A stretch of 64,000 nucleotides of DNA from Mauremys mutica (taxonomy: Eukaryota; Chordata; Testudines; Geoemydidae). Numbering within the stretch: position 1 is the first letter of the stretch; the number at the start of each line of letters is the position of its first letter. Under the pieces are notes generated by a model. That model ran no database searches, was not told where the DNA came from, and saw only the letters and a list, made by a program, of their open reading frames with translations. A program made the position numbers and the translations under genes. The stretch covers positions 41,026-105,025 of the forward strand of contig NW_025422906.1 of the NCBI RefSeq assembly GCF_020497125.1, written 5' to 3'. This document shows, piece by piece, positions 42,796 through 54,750 of this stretch.

Positions 42796-43659
42796 GGGGG
42801 TTACAAAACCTATTTTCTCAGGTTTTTTTTAGTTTGCCCAAGAAATCTGGTCTTTGCACATTCTGCCAAATAAAATATGATATATCACAAGAGATGGACT
42901 CTTCCTGCAAGCCAAAATAGTAATGAGAAAGCTACGTGAGCAGCTTGAGAGGATCTAGGGGATTTTGCAGTCTGGAGCATCTGGACCCTCAAGTGGAATA
43001 ATTGAAATCACAGTAAAATACAGAAAAAAAATTGTTTGTTTAAATGTCGGATACAATATGGTTCAAAGTCTTCACTGCGTCGCACTGCATCAGCTTCCCT
43101 CATGTTATGTAACACCACAGCATCATGCAGAAGGTGATACTTCATGATGCCTAAGATGATACTTCACAGTTGCATCAGAATTTGAAAAACAACATATTAT
43201 TTTCATTTCCAAACCTCTCCCCAAAATGATGAAATGTCATTACTAGCTAGAGGAGGAGGAGAAGCAGGCCAAATATTACATGACTAGGGCAGCACTAGAA
43301 AGCATTGTCATTGTCAGATGAATCTGTTCCCAAGGAATAAAATTTCTTTCATCTACATAAAACCTGAGTAAAACATTTTGTGTGGGTGAAGTGGAAGGAA
43401 ATCCACCCTTCAACCCAAGACCAGGACAGCAACAATTGCAGCCCATAAACTGAAACAATGCCTCCATGCCATTTACACAGAGAGCTAAAGCCAACAGACA
43501 CATAATTTCAGTTCCCAACATCACCCTCCATGCTGTCCTATCCAGGGCCAGTACAGAGACCTCTTTATGGTACATGAGGGATACATGACGTTCTCTGCAG
43601 GCAGTCTACCGCACACATCCCACCTTCAGGCTGAAGTGATTTTAAGGGTTCAACTGATA

Positions 43660-43905
43660 GATGTGGTCCAAAAAAAATTGTGGGATTTTTTTTTTGAGGG
43701 AGCAGGGGGAAGAGAGGATGAACAGAAATTTTTGTTGAAAATTATTTTGGAAAAAAATCTATTTTTGTCAAAAATATCCATTTTTAAAAAAATAATGGAA
43801 ACACAAAACCCATGATTTTTCAGTCCCTGAAAATCATAAAACTGAAACATATTTTTGGTTTTGGAGGTTTGGGGGTTTTGCCAAAAAAAATCCCCAAAAG
43901 AACCC
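43660..43905. repeat. TTTCAA/A-rich block
   Basis: Homopolymer-rich AAAAATT/TTTTTGG words, part of the AT-rich family seen at 35025-35450. Confidence 0.4.
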
Positions 43906-43924
43906 CTGAAATCAGACCTAACGA

Positions 43925-44005
43925 AGAGCTCTGCAAAGCTCTGTGAAGCTAGTACCTTCCACCAACAAAACTTGGTCCAATAAAAGTTATTCCCTCGCCC
44001 CCCTC
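43925..44005 (-). repeat. Dispersed repeat fragment (third copy, reverse)
   Basis: GAAGAGCTCTGCAAAGCTCT through CTTGGTCCAATAAAAGTTAT is the reverse complement of the family at 2198 and 34028. A short TAAA simple repeat follows (44012-44031). Confidence 0.7.
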
Positions 44006-44559
44006 ATCTAAAAATAAATAAATAAATAAAATATTGATACATTTTTATTTCATTTTTGTTGAAAAATTTCATGGGGAGGGAAAAAAAGAGTAATTACCCA
44101 ACCAACTGCACCAGGAAGGGCTCCCTAGTTCTGGGTGAATTTCCCATTAGGCAAATGAAGTGCTGCAACTTTCTTTTTTGATTTCTTTTTTCTTTATATT
44201 TTTTAACTAAGATTCGTTTGACAGCAATACTGCTCAGCTGCAGCACTAAATATACAAAGCCTTAATGATGGCTAAATTACTTACAAAGCCATGGGAAATT
44301 TCCGATTACCTTGTAAATATAAGTGTCTCCTGCTGATTAAATGTTCTTCAAACATTCTTAGACAGTTACTCATGCAGACTGATTGTTTTTCTTAGTCCTC
44401 CCCTGTACACCTGCTTGGCTCAGTAAGACATTTTGAAAATAATGTAGTCATTGGGACCTGTAGTAATATTAATGACAAAACAACAGTTCATTTGATAGTG
44501 GTGTCAGGTGTACTTCCTCCAAAATCTAAGCAATATTTCATTGCACTGCTTCCTCCTAG

Positions 44560-44995
44560 AGTAATGTCCTTGTAACAGCGCCTGGGTGGCCTGCCTTTAA
44601 AGGCTGGAGGGCCTACAGCTAGCCAACCCTGCTTACAAAAGAGCAACACGGGCTGGATCAGTTGGTCCCAGTATAAAAAGCAGTAGGACAGTGTAGCGAA
44701 GGGGGTTATGAGACAGCTAGAGGAATGAGATCTGGCAGCAAGCTGTGGAAGGGCAGACCCCAGAACTCAAGACCAGCATGGTAATTGTTATGTGGTTGTT
44801 TTCAGTTTTGGTTTGCTGCATTGGGAAAATGAAAAAGGATTCACAGCCTAGCCAGAAAGGACTGGGGCCTGAAGCCTGATCAGAAGGGCTTGCAAACTGT
44901 GTGTTTGCTATGAGTGCGAGGGGAGAGCCCCGAAGAGGGGAGGAATTGGAGCAGGGCTCAGCAGAGGCACCGCTGCCCATAAAGAGGTGTCAGTA
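44560..44995 (+). repeat. Unclassified dispersed-looking unit with TATA-like motif
   Basis: A moderately GC-rich block with CCAGTATAAAAAGCAG and gene-like spacing but no open frame of interest. It could be part of an LTR or other repeat. No ends could be fixed. Confidence 0.25.
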
Positions 44996-45995
44996 AATGG
45001 CAACACAGCTGCAGTCCCCTTCCCCTGATTCCCACCTCTCTAACACAGCTCTCTATCCCACAGCAAAGGGCATTGGCTCTCCTTTTTTGTGAATAACTTA
45101 TAGGAATATTTTACTTTCTCTCTTCCGACTGCATCCAATTACCTCACTATCTTACATAATTATAAGGTGCCAATCACCAGGGAAATTAGGCCCCATGTTA
45201 CCTGTATCTGCCTCTTGACACAGTTCAGGGCAACTGCACTTCTGTTCCTCCTCTGTGTTCCCTTGAGGAAACTCACTATAGGCTGCCGGCTCCTCAGCCG
45301 TCACCTTTTCTGAACAGGGTTTTTCCAGGCTGCACAGTTCCCTGCTTACACTGAGAAACTCCTGCAAGTCGGGCTGCCTAACCAGACTGGCGTCTGCACT
45401 TTGCTTTCTCTCCAGGGGTTATGAACAGCCTAATTGCCAGCAGTTATAAGTGACCACACAGTTCTTTATAAACAAGCAAATTACTCTTAAGGTGAAAGCA
45501 TTACTGCAAAAACGTAGTAAAGCAATAAAAGAACCTATGTGCATGCTAGTAAGCTTACCAGCTATCACCCTAACTCCAGCAATGGCTCTGATAGAAGTCA
45601 GTCCTTCAAACCCCACCAAGTGGTTTTTCCATGGTTACAGGTTCGTAACAGTCTTAGCTCAGAACTCGGACACCCATGAATAAGTCAGTCTTTCCTTTAT
45701 ACAGCTTGGGTCTCTCTGGTCCTGAGACTCCGGGAGCAGGTAATCAGTAGACAATGGTCCCCTTCCCAGAGCATAGCTTCAAAAGGCTGAGTTTCTGCAT
45801 AAACGAAAGTGGGCACTTTGCATTCACTCCACCTAGAGATTCAATAGGCAAATCACTTGACACTGTCCCAAAAGTTAATCTTTGTCTGGAATGTTGTTCA
45901 GTATAATCCTTTGAATTTCAGAGGGTTCACATCCCATCTCCCCTCTAAAGAGAGACTACAATTCCTGCCCAGAATAATACTTAAACTACTCATAT

Positions 45996-46415
45996 CATAG
46001 GCGCCGACTCAGTGGGTGCACCGGGGCTGGAGCACCCATGGGGAAAAATTGGTGGGTGCTCTGCACCCACTGGCAGCTCCCCGCCCAGCCCCCTGCCCCA
46101 GCTCACCTCCACCTCCGCTCCGCCACCACCTCCTTTCGAGCGCGCCACTGGGTCCTGCTTCTCCCCTGTCCCTCCCAGCGCTTGGCTTCGTTAAACAGCT
46201 GTTTTGCACAGCAAGCCTGGGAAGGAGGTGGGGGGGAGGGGGAACACGGCACGATTGGGGGAGGAGGCAGGACCGGGGAGGGGATTTGGGGAGAGGTCCA
46301 ATAGGGGCAGGGAGGGGTGGAGTTAGGGCAGGGACTCTGGGCAGGGTGGAGTCGGGGCAGGGGTGGGAACGAGTATGTGAGCTCCCACCAGCGCAGAAAA
46401 AAGTTGGCGCCTGTG
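45996..46415. mobile_element. hAT non-autonomous element (CATAGGCGCC ends) with 8-bp duplication
   Basis: Starts CATAGGCGCCGAC and ends GTTGGCGCCTGTG, inverted repeats with one mismatch. ACTCATAT stands perfectly on both sides (45988-45995 and 46416-46423). The interior is GC-rich, and the region around AAACAGCTG...CAGCAAGCCTGGGAAGGAGG (46193-46230) is shared with 50445-51111. Proline-rich frames on both strands are compositional. Confidence 0.96.
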
Positions 46416-46423
46416 ACTCATAT

Positions 46424-47819
46424 AATACAATGGATCCCAAACATGTTTAAACATAATTCAATAAAGACTTCCAAGTATATTGCAGGAAATTGTCATATCT
46501 GTCACACTTATGTTTTCAACAGAGCTAATTTTGGCTGTCTTCATTTTTGGGTGCCCATCTTGGGAAAACTAGCTGTTCCAAGTTGGCCACTCAAAAACTT
46601 AGTTTCTCCCTCAAAAAAAAGGATGCTTTTGAAACAGAAGCCCACACTGTGTAATAAATGTCTTGACAAATAGTATGAATATTACTTGTGCACAAAAATG
46701 AAGAGGTATATATGCAGTTCAAGAATTCATGCACTACTTTATAGGGAAATCACACACACCCCTTGGAGTGCATGTGTGACATACTTGAAGGAGTATGAAG
46801 ATTCAAATGAGGGATGTAAATAAATGAAAAAGAACAGAAAGAAAGGAAAGAACTACAGGGGTGAAAGTGATACCAGAGGTGATAAATAAGATCCACCGAA
46901 CCTGGGGTACTTTTTATATCATTGAGTTATAAATAGCTGGCATGCCATAAGTTCAATGTAAAGCTGATGGTGGTCTCTAGTTTTCTCCACCACAGATTGT
47001 ATCAGCAAAATGCTTATTTTTAATATAACTTTATATATTGGCATCCTACTATTCATGGTTCCAGTGTGAGCTCTCACTGCAGCTGAATTCACCTCAAAGT
47101 CCTATCCCCTCATCCTCCTCCAGTACACCCGTATCGTACCACTAGCCAGGAAAGCTAATGAAAGGTGACCTCTAAGTCTGAGGCCAATTTGTATTCTATC
47201 AACCAGCAGGGAATTCAAAGATCATCCATGTCCAGCCTCACAGAGGTCAAGCAGATCCTCCCAGCCTGTACACCACTGGTACAGGGGCATGAATCTCCAG
47301 GCTGATCTCAAACCTGAATCTCTAGTCTGGAGCCTCCAAGAAGTTTAGAATAATCCAACTTTTTGGTATTAAACAATTGCACTGTTCACCCAGAGCTTAC
47401 TTTTGGTCACTTACTCTCATTCTGCCACCATTTTCCCCTTGTCCTCAAGCTATCCTCAGGGTGCTACACAGCTAGACTTTTGCATAGATTAGAGCACTTT
47501 GTTCCTTCATGATTCATGAAGATGGACTGGCCCATTAACATCAGTGAGGAGAAAATCCACTTTTCTTTAATTTAAATAAATCTCTCATGTCTGTATGACT
47601 GCATCAGTCTGACAACCTTAATGTGGATGTACTTTACCTAAGTACATGCAATACCAAGGCCAAAGGATATTCACAAGGACAAAATGTACAGTATAAATAG
47701 GGAACTCTACAATTCCCCTGATTACAGACTAGCAAAATAATAATAATTAATAATACACCTCTGGGTCCACTTGAGATTCCAAGTTTGAAATTCTAATTCT
47801 GAAGTTTAGTTAATAAAAG
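46424..47819. other. No gene recognised
   Basis: AT-rich, no recognised repeat. Confidence 0.5.
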
Positions 47820-48112
47820 TAATAGTTGATGTAATATACTTAGACTTTTGTAAGGCATGTCAGTTGGTACTATACAACATTTTGATTTAGAAATTAGAAC
47901 AATACAAAATAACCACAGCACACATTAAATGGATTAAAAACTGGCTAACTGATAGGTCCCAAAATGTCACTGTAAATGGGGAGTAATGACTGAGTGTGTG
48001 TGTTTCTAATGGAGTCGCACAGTGACTGGTTCTTGGCCCTATACTATTTCACATTTTTATCAATGGTCTGGGAGAAAACAAAATCATTATGGATAAACTT
48101 TGGAGGCGGCAA
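47820..48112 (+). mobile_element. CR1 LINE, reverse transcriptase fragment
   Basis: In one plus frame with stops it reads YLDFCKA, WIKNWLTDRSQNV and LGPILFHIFINGL, which are CR1 RT motifs. It is old and broken. The 3' tail at 48925-49212 may belong to the same insertion, with intervening sequence altered. Confidence 0.85.
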
Positions 48113-48186
48113 AAGATCAAAATACTGGTAAATAACAGTACTACTTGGATTGCTTGTTAAGCTGAGCACAAACAATATACTTTTTG

Positions 48187-48222
48187 GTCAGGTTTGGCCG
48201 ATTGCAGCTCCCTCTGGCCACA
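48187..48222. repeat. Short fragment of the 21.5-kb hAT MITE family
   Basis: CAGGTTTGGCCGATTGCAGC and CCTCTGGCCACA match the inner arm of 14730-14898. Confidence 0.5.
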
Positions 48223-48924
48223 ATATTAGTAACTTCAAAGGACTTTTTGGACAATATGTGGGAAGTGGATTTCCTAGGAAATACTTGGGGTAGGGGGTGA
48301 GAGAAATGCAAATGACCCAACTTGAATTCATCCTTTTGAAGCTGCACTTTGAGCAGATGTAACCCTGGAAACTCCAGATCCAAACTATATAGAGGATGGA
48401 CTAAACTTCTCATGAAGATGCAAAAGTGATCCCTTGGGGGGCATGTGAAGTACTCATTTGCTCATGTTGGAGACCGATGGGGTGATTCCTGGTAAGCTGT
48501 GCATGTAGGTTTTTTGTTGTTTTTGTTGTTGTTTTAATATGTTTTTTTCTGCAATGAGTTTACCATGAGAATAAATACGCTTGCATAGGAAGTGCTGTGT
48601 GATCATTTATAATTTTTGGCAATTACTGTTTTATCCGTCTCTGAAGAGAAAGCAAGCAGGCCTGCTTAGGCAGTCTGTCTTTTGCTGGGAATAACACAAT
48701 GAAGGCAGGTAACTGGTCAGCCTGGAAATACCCTGGTCAGCAGGGAGAGAGATGTGGGTCTCCCCCCAAGAAAGGTAACAGCTGGAGATCTGGAAACCTG
48801 ACAGTGGATGGCCTGGCTGAACTACTGAGGGAAAACACAGCTGCAGTTGCCCTGAAGTCTGACAGTTCAGGGCAACTCGTCTTTTTACTGACAAAGATGT
48901 AACAAGTTCCAATGATTAGAAGTT

Positions 48925-49212
48925 GAAGCTAGATATTTATACTAGAAGTAAGGTTCATATTTTTAACAGTGAAGGTAATTAAGCATTGGAACAACTTAAC
49001 AAGGCTTCTGGTGGATTGTTCACTGGAAACTTTTAAATCAAAAGTTTAAATCAAATTGTTCACTGGAAACTTTTAAATCAAATTTGGATGTTTTCCTAAA
49101 ATGTATGCAACTATTCAAACAGGAATTAAGTCAAGAAAGTTCTAAGGGCTCCTATACAGGGAGTCGGATGAGATGATCACTGTGGTGGTCCCTCCCGTCC
49201 TTTTAATGTATG
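48925..49212 (+). mobile_element. CR1 LINE, 3' end, with internal duplication
   Basis: TTAGAAGTTGAAGCTAGA through GGGAGTCGGATGAGATGATC is the CR1 C-terminal coding end and tail. A block with TTGTTCACTGGAAACTTTTA occurs twice (about 49015 and 49058), a local tandem duplication within the element. Confidence 0.85.
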
Positions 49213-49436
49213 AATTTATTCTAGTATGTATGAAAAGAGCCTGAGAAGCAAAGTTTAGATCAGGATCCAACCTTCTCCAAATGGAGAGGAGATATTCAGT
49301 TCTGGGATTTATGAGCTTAGCTCTTTGTAGAGCTAAGAGACAGTTACAATTTACAAATCCAAATATGAATATCCCCTGAATTCAAGGAATTTAGGTTTAG
49401 GGGGTTGACTTGGGCCTATCACTAGTTATGCAAAGA

Positions 49437-49463
49437 AAGAAAAAAGAAAAAAGAAAATAAGCC
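49437..49463. repeat. GAAA-rich simple repeat
   Basis: AAAGAAAGAAAAAAGAAAAA-type run. Confidence 0.75.
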
Positions 49464-49720
49464 TTCCTTATAATCAGGCAAATATAGTATTTTCGCATTT
49501 ACCAGGTACTGAGACCTGGGTTGGGGTATTCAGATTTTGCCAATGGCTTCAAGAATCTCCCGAATAAGCTTGGGTGTTTTAAGGCCTTTTTTTTTTTTTA
49601 CTTTGTGGGTAAATTAAATTCTACAATAAATGAAAAGTCCATGTTTGCGCACAAAGGTCAGGTTCATACTATCATCTTCCTCCACAGACATCACTGGTCG
49701 ACTCCTTGAAATTAATTGAA

Positions 49721-51357
49721 ATAAGAACATACATAAGAACATAGCAATGTCCATACTGGGTCAGACCAAAGGTCCATCTAGTCCAGTATCCTGTCTTCCG
49801 AAACTGGCCAATGCCAGGTGCCCCAGAGGGAATGAACAGAACAGGTAATCTTCAAGTGATCCATCCTGTCGCCCATTCCCAGCTTCTGTTAAGGACACCA
49901 TCCTGCCCATCCTAGCCATTGATGGACCTATCCTCCATGAGCTTATCTATTTCTTTTTTGAACCCTGTTATAATCTTGGCCTTCACAGCATCCTCTGGCA
50001 AGTAGTTCTACAGGTTGACTGTGCATTGTGTGAAATAATATTACCTTCTGTTTGTTTTAAACCTGCTGCCTATTAATTTAATTTGGTGACCCCTAGTTCT
50101 TGTTTTATGAGAAGGGGTATATAAGACTTCCTTATTTACTTTCTACACACCGGTCATGATTTTATAGACCTCTATCATACCCCCATTAGTCGTCTCTTTT
50201 CCAAGCTGAAAAGTCCCAGTCTTATTAATGTCTCTCCATACCCCCAATCATTTTTGCTGTCCTTTTCTGAACCTTTTCCAAGTCCCATATATCTTTTTTG
50301 AGATGGGGCAACTACATCTGCACACAGTATTCAAGATGTGGGAGTACCATAGATTTATATAGAGGCAATATATTTTCTGTCTTAGCCTCTATCCCTTTCT
50401 CAATGATTCCCAACATTCTGTTTGCTTTTTTTGACTGCTGCTGCCAGGGCCGGCTCCAAGATTTTTGCCGCCCCAAGCAAAAAAAATTCCCCACGGCCCC
50501 GCGGCCCTGCCCTAACTCCACCCCTTCCCCGCCCCAGTCCAACCCCTTTCCCAAATCCCTGGCCCTGCCTCCTCCCTCAGGCATGCCACATTTCCTCTCC
50601 TACCACTCCCTCCCAGAGGGGGGGAGAAGTGGAGTGGTGGCGCACTCAGGGGAGAAGGTGGAGGTGAGCTGTGGGGGCAGCAGTTCCTCTGACCCCCCAG
50701 GGTTACTTCCTGCGGCCCTCACCATGCCCCCCCACTGCCGCAGCTCACCTCCACTCCGCCTGCTCCCCCGAGCGCGCCGCCGCTGCTCTGCTTCTCCCCC
50801 CTCCCTCCCAGACTTTCCGCAAAACAGCTGATTCGCGCAGCAAGCCTAGGAGGGAGGGGGGAGAAGTGAAGCGGCAGCGCACTCAGGGGAGCAGGTGGCA
50901 GTGGAGCGGAGGTGAGCTGGGGGGGGGAAGCGGTTCCTCTGCCCCCTCGCCCCCAGGTTACTTCCTGCGGCCCTCCCTGCTCACCTCCGCTCAGGGCCGG
51001 CTCCAGCTTCTTGCACCCCAAGTGGGGAAAAAAAAGGGAGCCGGAGTGCCGCCCTTGGAAAGTGCCACCCCAAGCACGTGCTTGGAGCGCTGGTGCCTAG
51101 AGCCGGCCCTATCTGCTGCACATTGAGTGGATGTTTACAGAGAGCTATTCACAATGACTCCAAGATCTCTTTCTTGAGTGGTAACAGCTAATTTATACCC
51201 CATCATTTTATATGTATAGTTTGGATTATGTTTTCCAATGTTCATTACTTTACATTTATCAACATTGAATTTCATCTGCCATTTTGTTGCTCAGTCACCC
51301 AGTTTTGTGAGATCCTTTTGTAGTTCTTTGCAGTCTGCCTGGGACTTAATGATCTTA
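49721..51357 (-). mobile_element. CR1 LINE (reverse), interrupted by a hAT element
   Basis: From the 3' end at 49721 (GGTCAGACCAAAGGTCCATC on the plus strand) it runs through the RT thumb and connection region. KKANRMLGIIEKGIE and LYKSMVLPHLEYCVQ can be read on the minus strand at 50312-50437. 51120-51357 resumes the same RT protein upstream. 50445-51111 is a later insertion. With about 970 bases of CR1 retained, it is longer than most copies here but still 5'-truncated. Confidence 0.93.
50445..51111. mobile_element. hAT non-autonomous composite inside CR1
   Basis: Starts CAGGGCCGGCTCCA and ends TAGAGCCGGCCCTA, where CCCTG is expected. GCTGCTGC (50437-50444) and TCTGCTGC (51112-51119) are an 8-bp duplication with one mismatch. 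The uninterrupted CR1 resumes on both sides. A second left end, CAGGGCCGGCTCC, occurs inside at 50992, making a 120-bp unit (50992-51111) that shares the right end. An internal direct duplication of about 85 bases (50636-50722 and 50872-50985) carries GCGCACTCAGGGGAG and TTACTTCCTGCGGCCCTC. Confidence 0.93.
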
Positions 51358-52664
51358 AATTCACTTCTGAGGTGAGAACTTGTGTGCCTAGTTTCAAACT
51401 GAAATTAATTTTTACTGCTGAATTGTGGACCTCTTAAAGAACATGCTGTCACTTTGAAGAACTAGAAACGAGGTCAAAGAGTACCTAGTGCCTATTCTTA
51501 AAATTGATTCCAGGGGGGTGAGGTTTAGGAGAATTCCTTGAACAGGCGAATTTAAAGGAATGATAACAAAAACATTATTTCATAGTTTAAACTATTGCTA
51601 GTACTTCTGACCTTTCTCTCATCTTTGAACTTTCAAGAGAATAAAAGAAAGCGTCAGTCCTTGGAGAACGCCAGCCAAGTAGAAAATATTTAGAGGGCAG
51701 AATCTATTTGTGGACAACACTTTATATAGGCAGATACAAGGCTAAAGTTTGTGGGTTATGTAAATGATGATTCACTGTTCTTGAGATTTGCAGTTCTGCA
51801 CGGCTGGGTTATATACTGGTTAGTGCTGTTGCTGTGAAATTGCTCTATGGTACCCAGAGGTAAATGAAAGGTAGACTTAGCTGTACCTGGTGTGAGGAAA
51901 GGCGGACTACGTAAATGGCCTGCCTGGTTACTTGAGCATGCAGTCAAAAACACCCATAAGCAGCAAGGTGACCTGCTTTGCCTGGTACTTGGGAAAGTGC
52001 AGGGTGGATGTTTAATAATTAATACCTACCTTACATGAAAATGACTGCCTTACAAAAATGCTATTTTGATATAACTTATCAGTACCCTACTTCTCCCACA
52101 AAGAACACAAATATGTACCACAGACACACGATGGGGACTAATTGTACTTCAAGAGGGAATGCTTACATGAGTAAATGTTCACTGGGGTGAGCAGAGATGG
52201 AACAATCAGGTTGAGAGGTGGAAGAGATGAAATGGCACTAGTGAGAAGAATATATTTCTTTATCATAGGGCTGTGGACTCTCTCTTTGATCTCCTTTTCA
52301 GACTGCCTTACTAAGTCTATTTTACATTTTCTTTCTTTTAACTTTTCTGTGCATTTACTACTTAGGGAAAGTGCACAACCTTGGAGACTTTTTTATCCAC
52401 AGAAGAAAGCAGCATTAATGCAGACTTCCTCACACCACCAGGTTTCTGCCTGAGATTCATGTTGGAAGATCAACATCTAGGGGTGAGGGGAGATTCATTC
52501 TCCATTCCACTCAACCTCCAGCTCTTTGCTGAGACTTCCAACGAGGACTCTAATTAGTTTGTGTTGTGGTGTGATTGACATTTGTGTGCTAGAAACCAGG
52601 CTGAAACTTTCAGGCTTTTTTTAAATTGATCACTGAGCATCCATTAGATGGTAGGAAACTTTCA

Positions 52665-52745
52665 ATTGCTACCAACCAGGGCTAGATTTGAACTAATAAC
52701 TTAGAGATCAAAGAGCCTGCCCTAGGTCAACCGAGTAACAGATTG
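52665..52745 (-). repeat. Possible tRNA-derived SINE fragment
   Basis: In reverse it reads AGTTATTAGTTCAAATCTAG after a CTCGGTTGACC stretch, reminiscent of B box and anticodon arms. Diverged. Confidence 0.35.
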
Positions 52746-53257
52746 CTTGCTATGCACATGGATTGCTGAGGGTGACAGACATTCAGCATGGCTATTCATA
52801 TCTGGCATACAACTGATCTATTAAAAATTAGTTAACTACCAAGACTGCACAAATATATTGTCATTGGAGGCTTGGGGAAAGAGCTCCGACGTTTCACAGG
52901 AAGGGAGGGAGAAAGAATTTCATAACCAATGAATCAGTGTCATCAGCTCAACTGCCCCGCCCCCATCCCATCAGCTTCATCCTCTGAGGTGTAAATTAGG
53001 GATATGTGAGTGGTTTGGATAAAATAAGAATGAATGGATACGAACCTCTGGGTATCATTCAAATCAACTAAAAAAAAATAAGAGGGGCTTTAAAAAAAGC
53101 TGTGTAATTTTTCTGTTGTGTTAATTTTCTCACGCCCGCATTTTGCATGATTTTGAGAAGACTTAAGCTTATTTTTTTACATATTGAAATTTTTTTTGTT
53201 TGTGTGATTTCTGGCCCAGTGAGTGACAGATCACCATCCAAACATTTGGCTTTAGAT

Positions 53258-53334
53258 TTTTCACAAGAGATGACTAACATTTGGATGCTGATCTTAATCA
53301 TTGAAGATTCTGTTTTAGTCATCTCTTGTGAAAA
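53258..53334. repeat. Inverted repeat, perfect 18-bp arms
   Basis: TTTTCACAAGAGATGACT (53258-53275) and AGTCATCTCTTGTGAAAA (53317-53334) pair completely around a 41-base loop. Confidence 0.9.
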
Positions 53335-54589
53335 TTGGAGGGACAGATGTTTAAACCTGAAAAAAAACTAGATACATCATTTTAAAAAGGGAAAGATTTT
53401 TCCTAAGTAGTCTTGCCACCCACTGAAGAAATCAGAAGCATCATAATATTCAGAAATGACTTAGTTGCTGCTCCTGCTGTCCACCACTGGCTGGAGTTTC
53501 TTCTTGTGATGTCAGTGTCAACAATGTTATTTTAGCACTATCTTTTCCACTCCATATTCTTCAAGGAGCATGACCTATATGATGAGATGTTCCAGTCTCG
53601 GAAGTTAGAAAATAGATTAATGGGGGAGGATGATATTAAACTGAGCCTCTCTGGGAAAAAACTCTGATATCAGTCCTGCCCATGTGATTGATTAACCCAT
53701 GGATTAATATATATACTGGATTTTCATATATTCCACTGATTCATCTCCAGTATAAAGTAACAGAGGTTGCCCTTATTATATATAAAAGAATAACTAATAA
53801 TAACCAAACATTAGCTTATATTGTATACTATTATACTTCTGTCATCATATTATTAGAAAAAGAACTGAAAACATAGCACTTTTGTTTTACATTTGCATAC
53901 TTCTCCTTTCAATTGAAATTAAGCTTGTAAAAGAGTTTCACAGCAAGAAGACAAAAGTTGACAGATAAAATTACTAGATTTATAACTAGGCCATTGTTTC
54001 TTATTTTTACTTCTCTAAAACAAGAGAACAGACTTGTATAAATTAAATCTAAGTTACATTACATGTAATAATTAACTACCCTTTCAGGAGAAAGTGTGGG
54101 GTTTGGGCTGCTGTCACTTAGGATAAGATTATTATTATTTATTTTTTGTATATCATTCTATTGTACACCTTTCGTTAGATAAGCAAACTCAATCTCTAAT
54201 CTCAATTTCTTCAGTTTTACATCTATAGAGTTGTCTTTGTGTAAAACAATTGGTGCACACAAACATTTATATAAAGTCAGACTGCAGGTATATAGAGCAA
54301 AAATAATCTTCAACTGTTTGATCAGCTCTAGTCATATATTGATTTGTTAAGCTCTCCTGCTTCTCTGTTATGCACTGAGATTTAATTTACTTGTCCAAAC
54401 CAAAATTGTTGTAGTGCTGTACTGATTCCTTTTTTAAGGAAAACTTATATTCCATTCTTAATTGACAAGGGTCCACATCATAAAAATAACCACTACAATG
54501 GGAGCAATGTTGACAACCTTGTTGGTAACCTCAGCAGGGGGATTAAAGATTGAACTGAATAGGCACTGAGACTAACGACTGTCTCACCC

Positions 54590-54750
54590 TTAGCCTATGT
54601 CTACACTTGCGTGCAAACCCGAGTAGTGGTTTGTGTAATGCTCTCATGTGTTTCCCATACCCATGCCTAAGAGTCCACATCGCTGCGCTAGACATGGGTA
54701 TGGCACTGTGTACACACGCATATCCCCACCCACAGTGCTGCAGTAGGTGT
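54590..54750. repeat. Possible Harbinger-like MITE remnant
   Basis: TTAGCCTATGTCTACACTTG resembles the ends of 12550 and 22959 in reverse wording, and a CATACCCATGCC/GACATGGGTATGGC inner pair folds. Ends not fixed. Confidence 0.35.

Larger units (their letters stand above)
51358..54589. other. No gene recognised
   Basis: AT-rich. Contains the hairpin at 53258-53334 and a possible reverse tRNA-like SINE piece at 52665-52745. No coding domain. Confidence 0.5.

Noticed and set aside
46009..46450. Overlapping 118-144-codon frames on both strands
   Set aside because: Entirely or mostly inside the hAT element bounded at 45996-46415. Proline- and glycine-rich by composition.
50298..51126. Open frames of 151 and 177 codons
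   Set aside because: They run from CR1 into the hAT insertion or lie wholly in it, so they are not genes.
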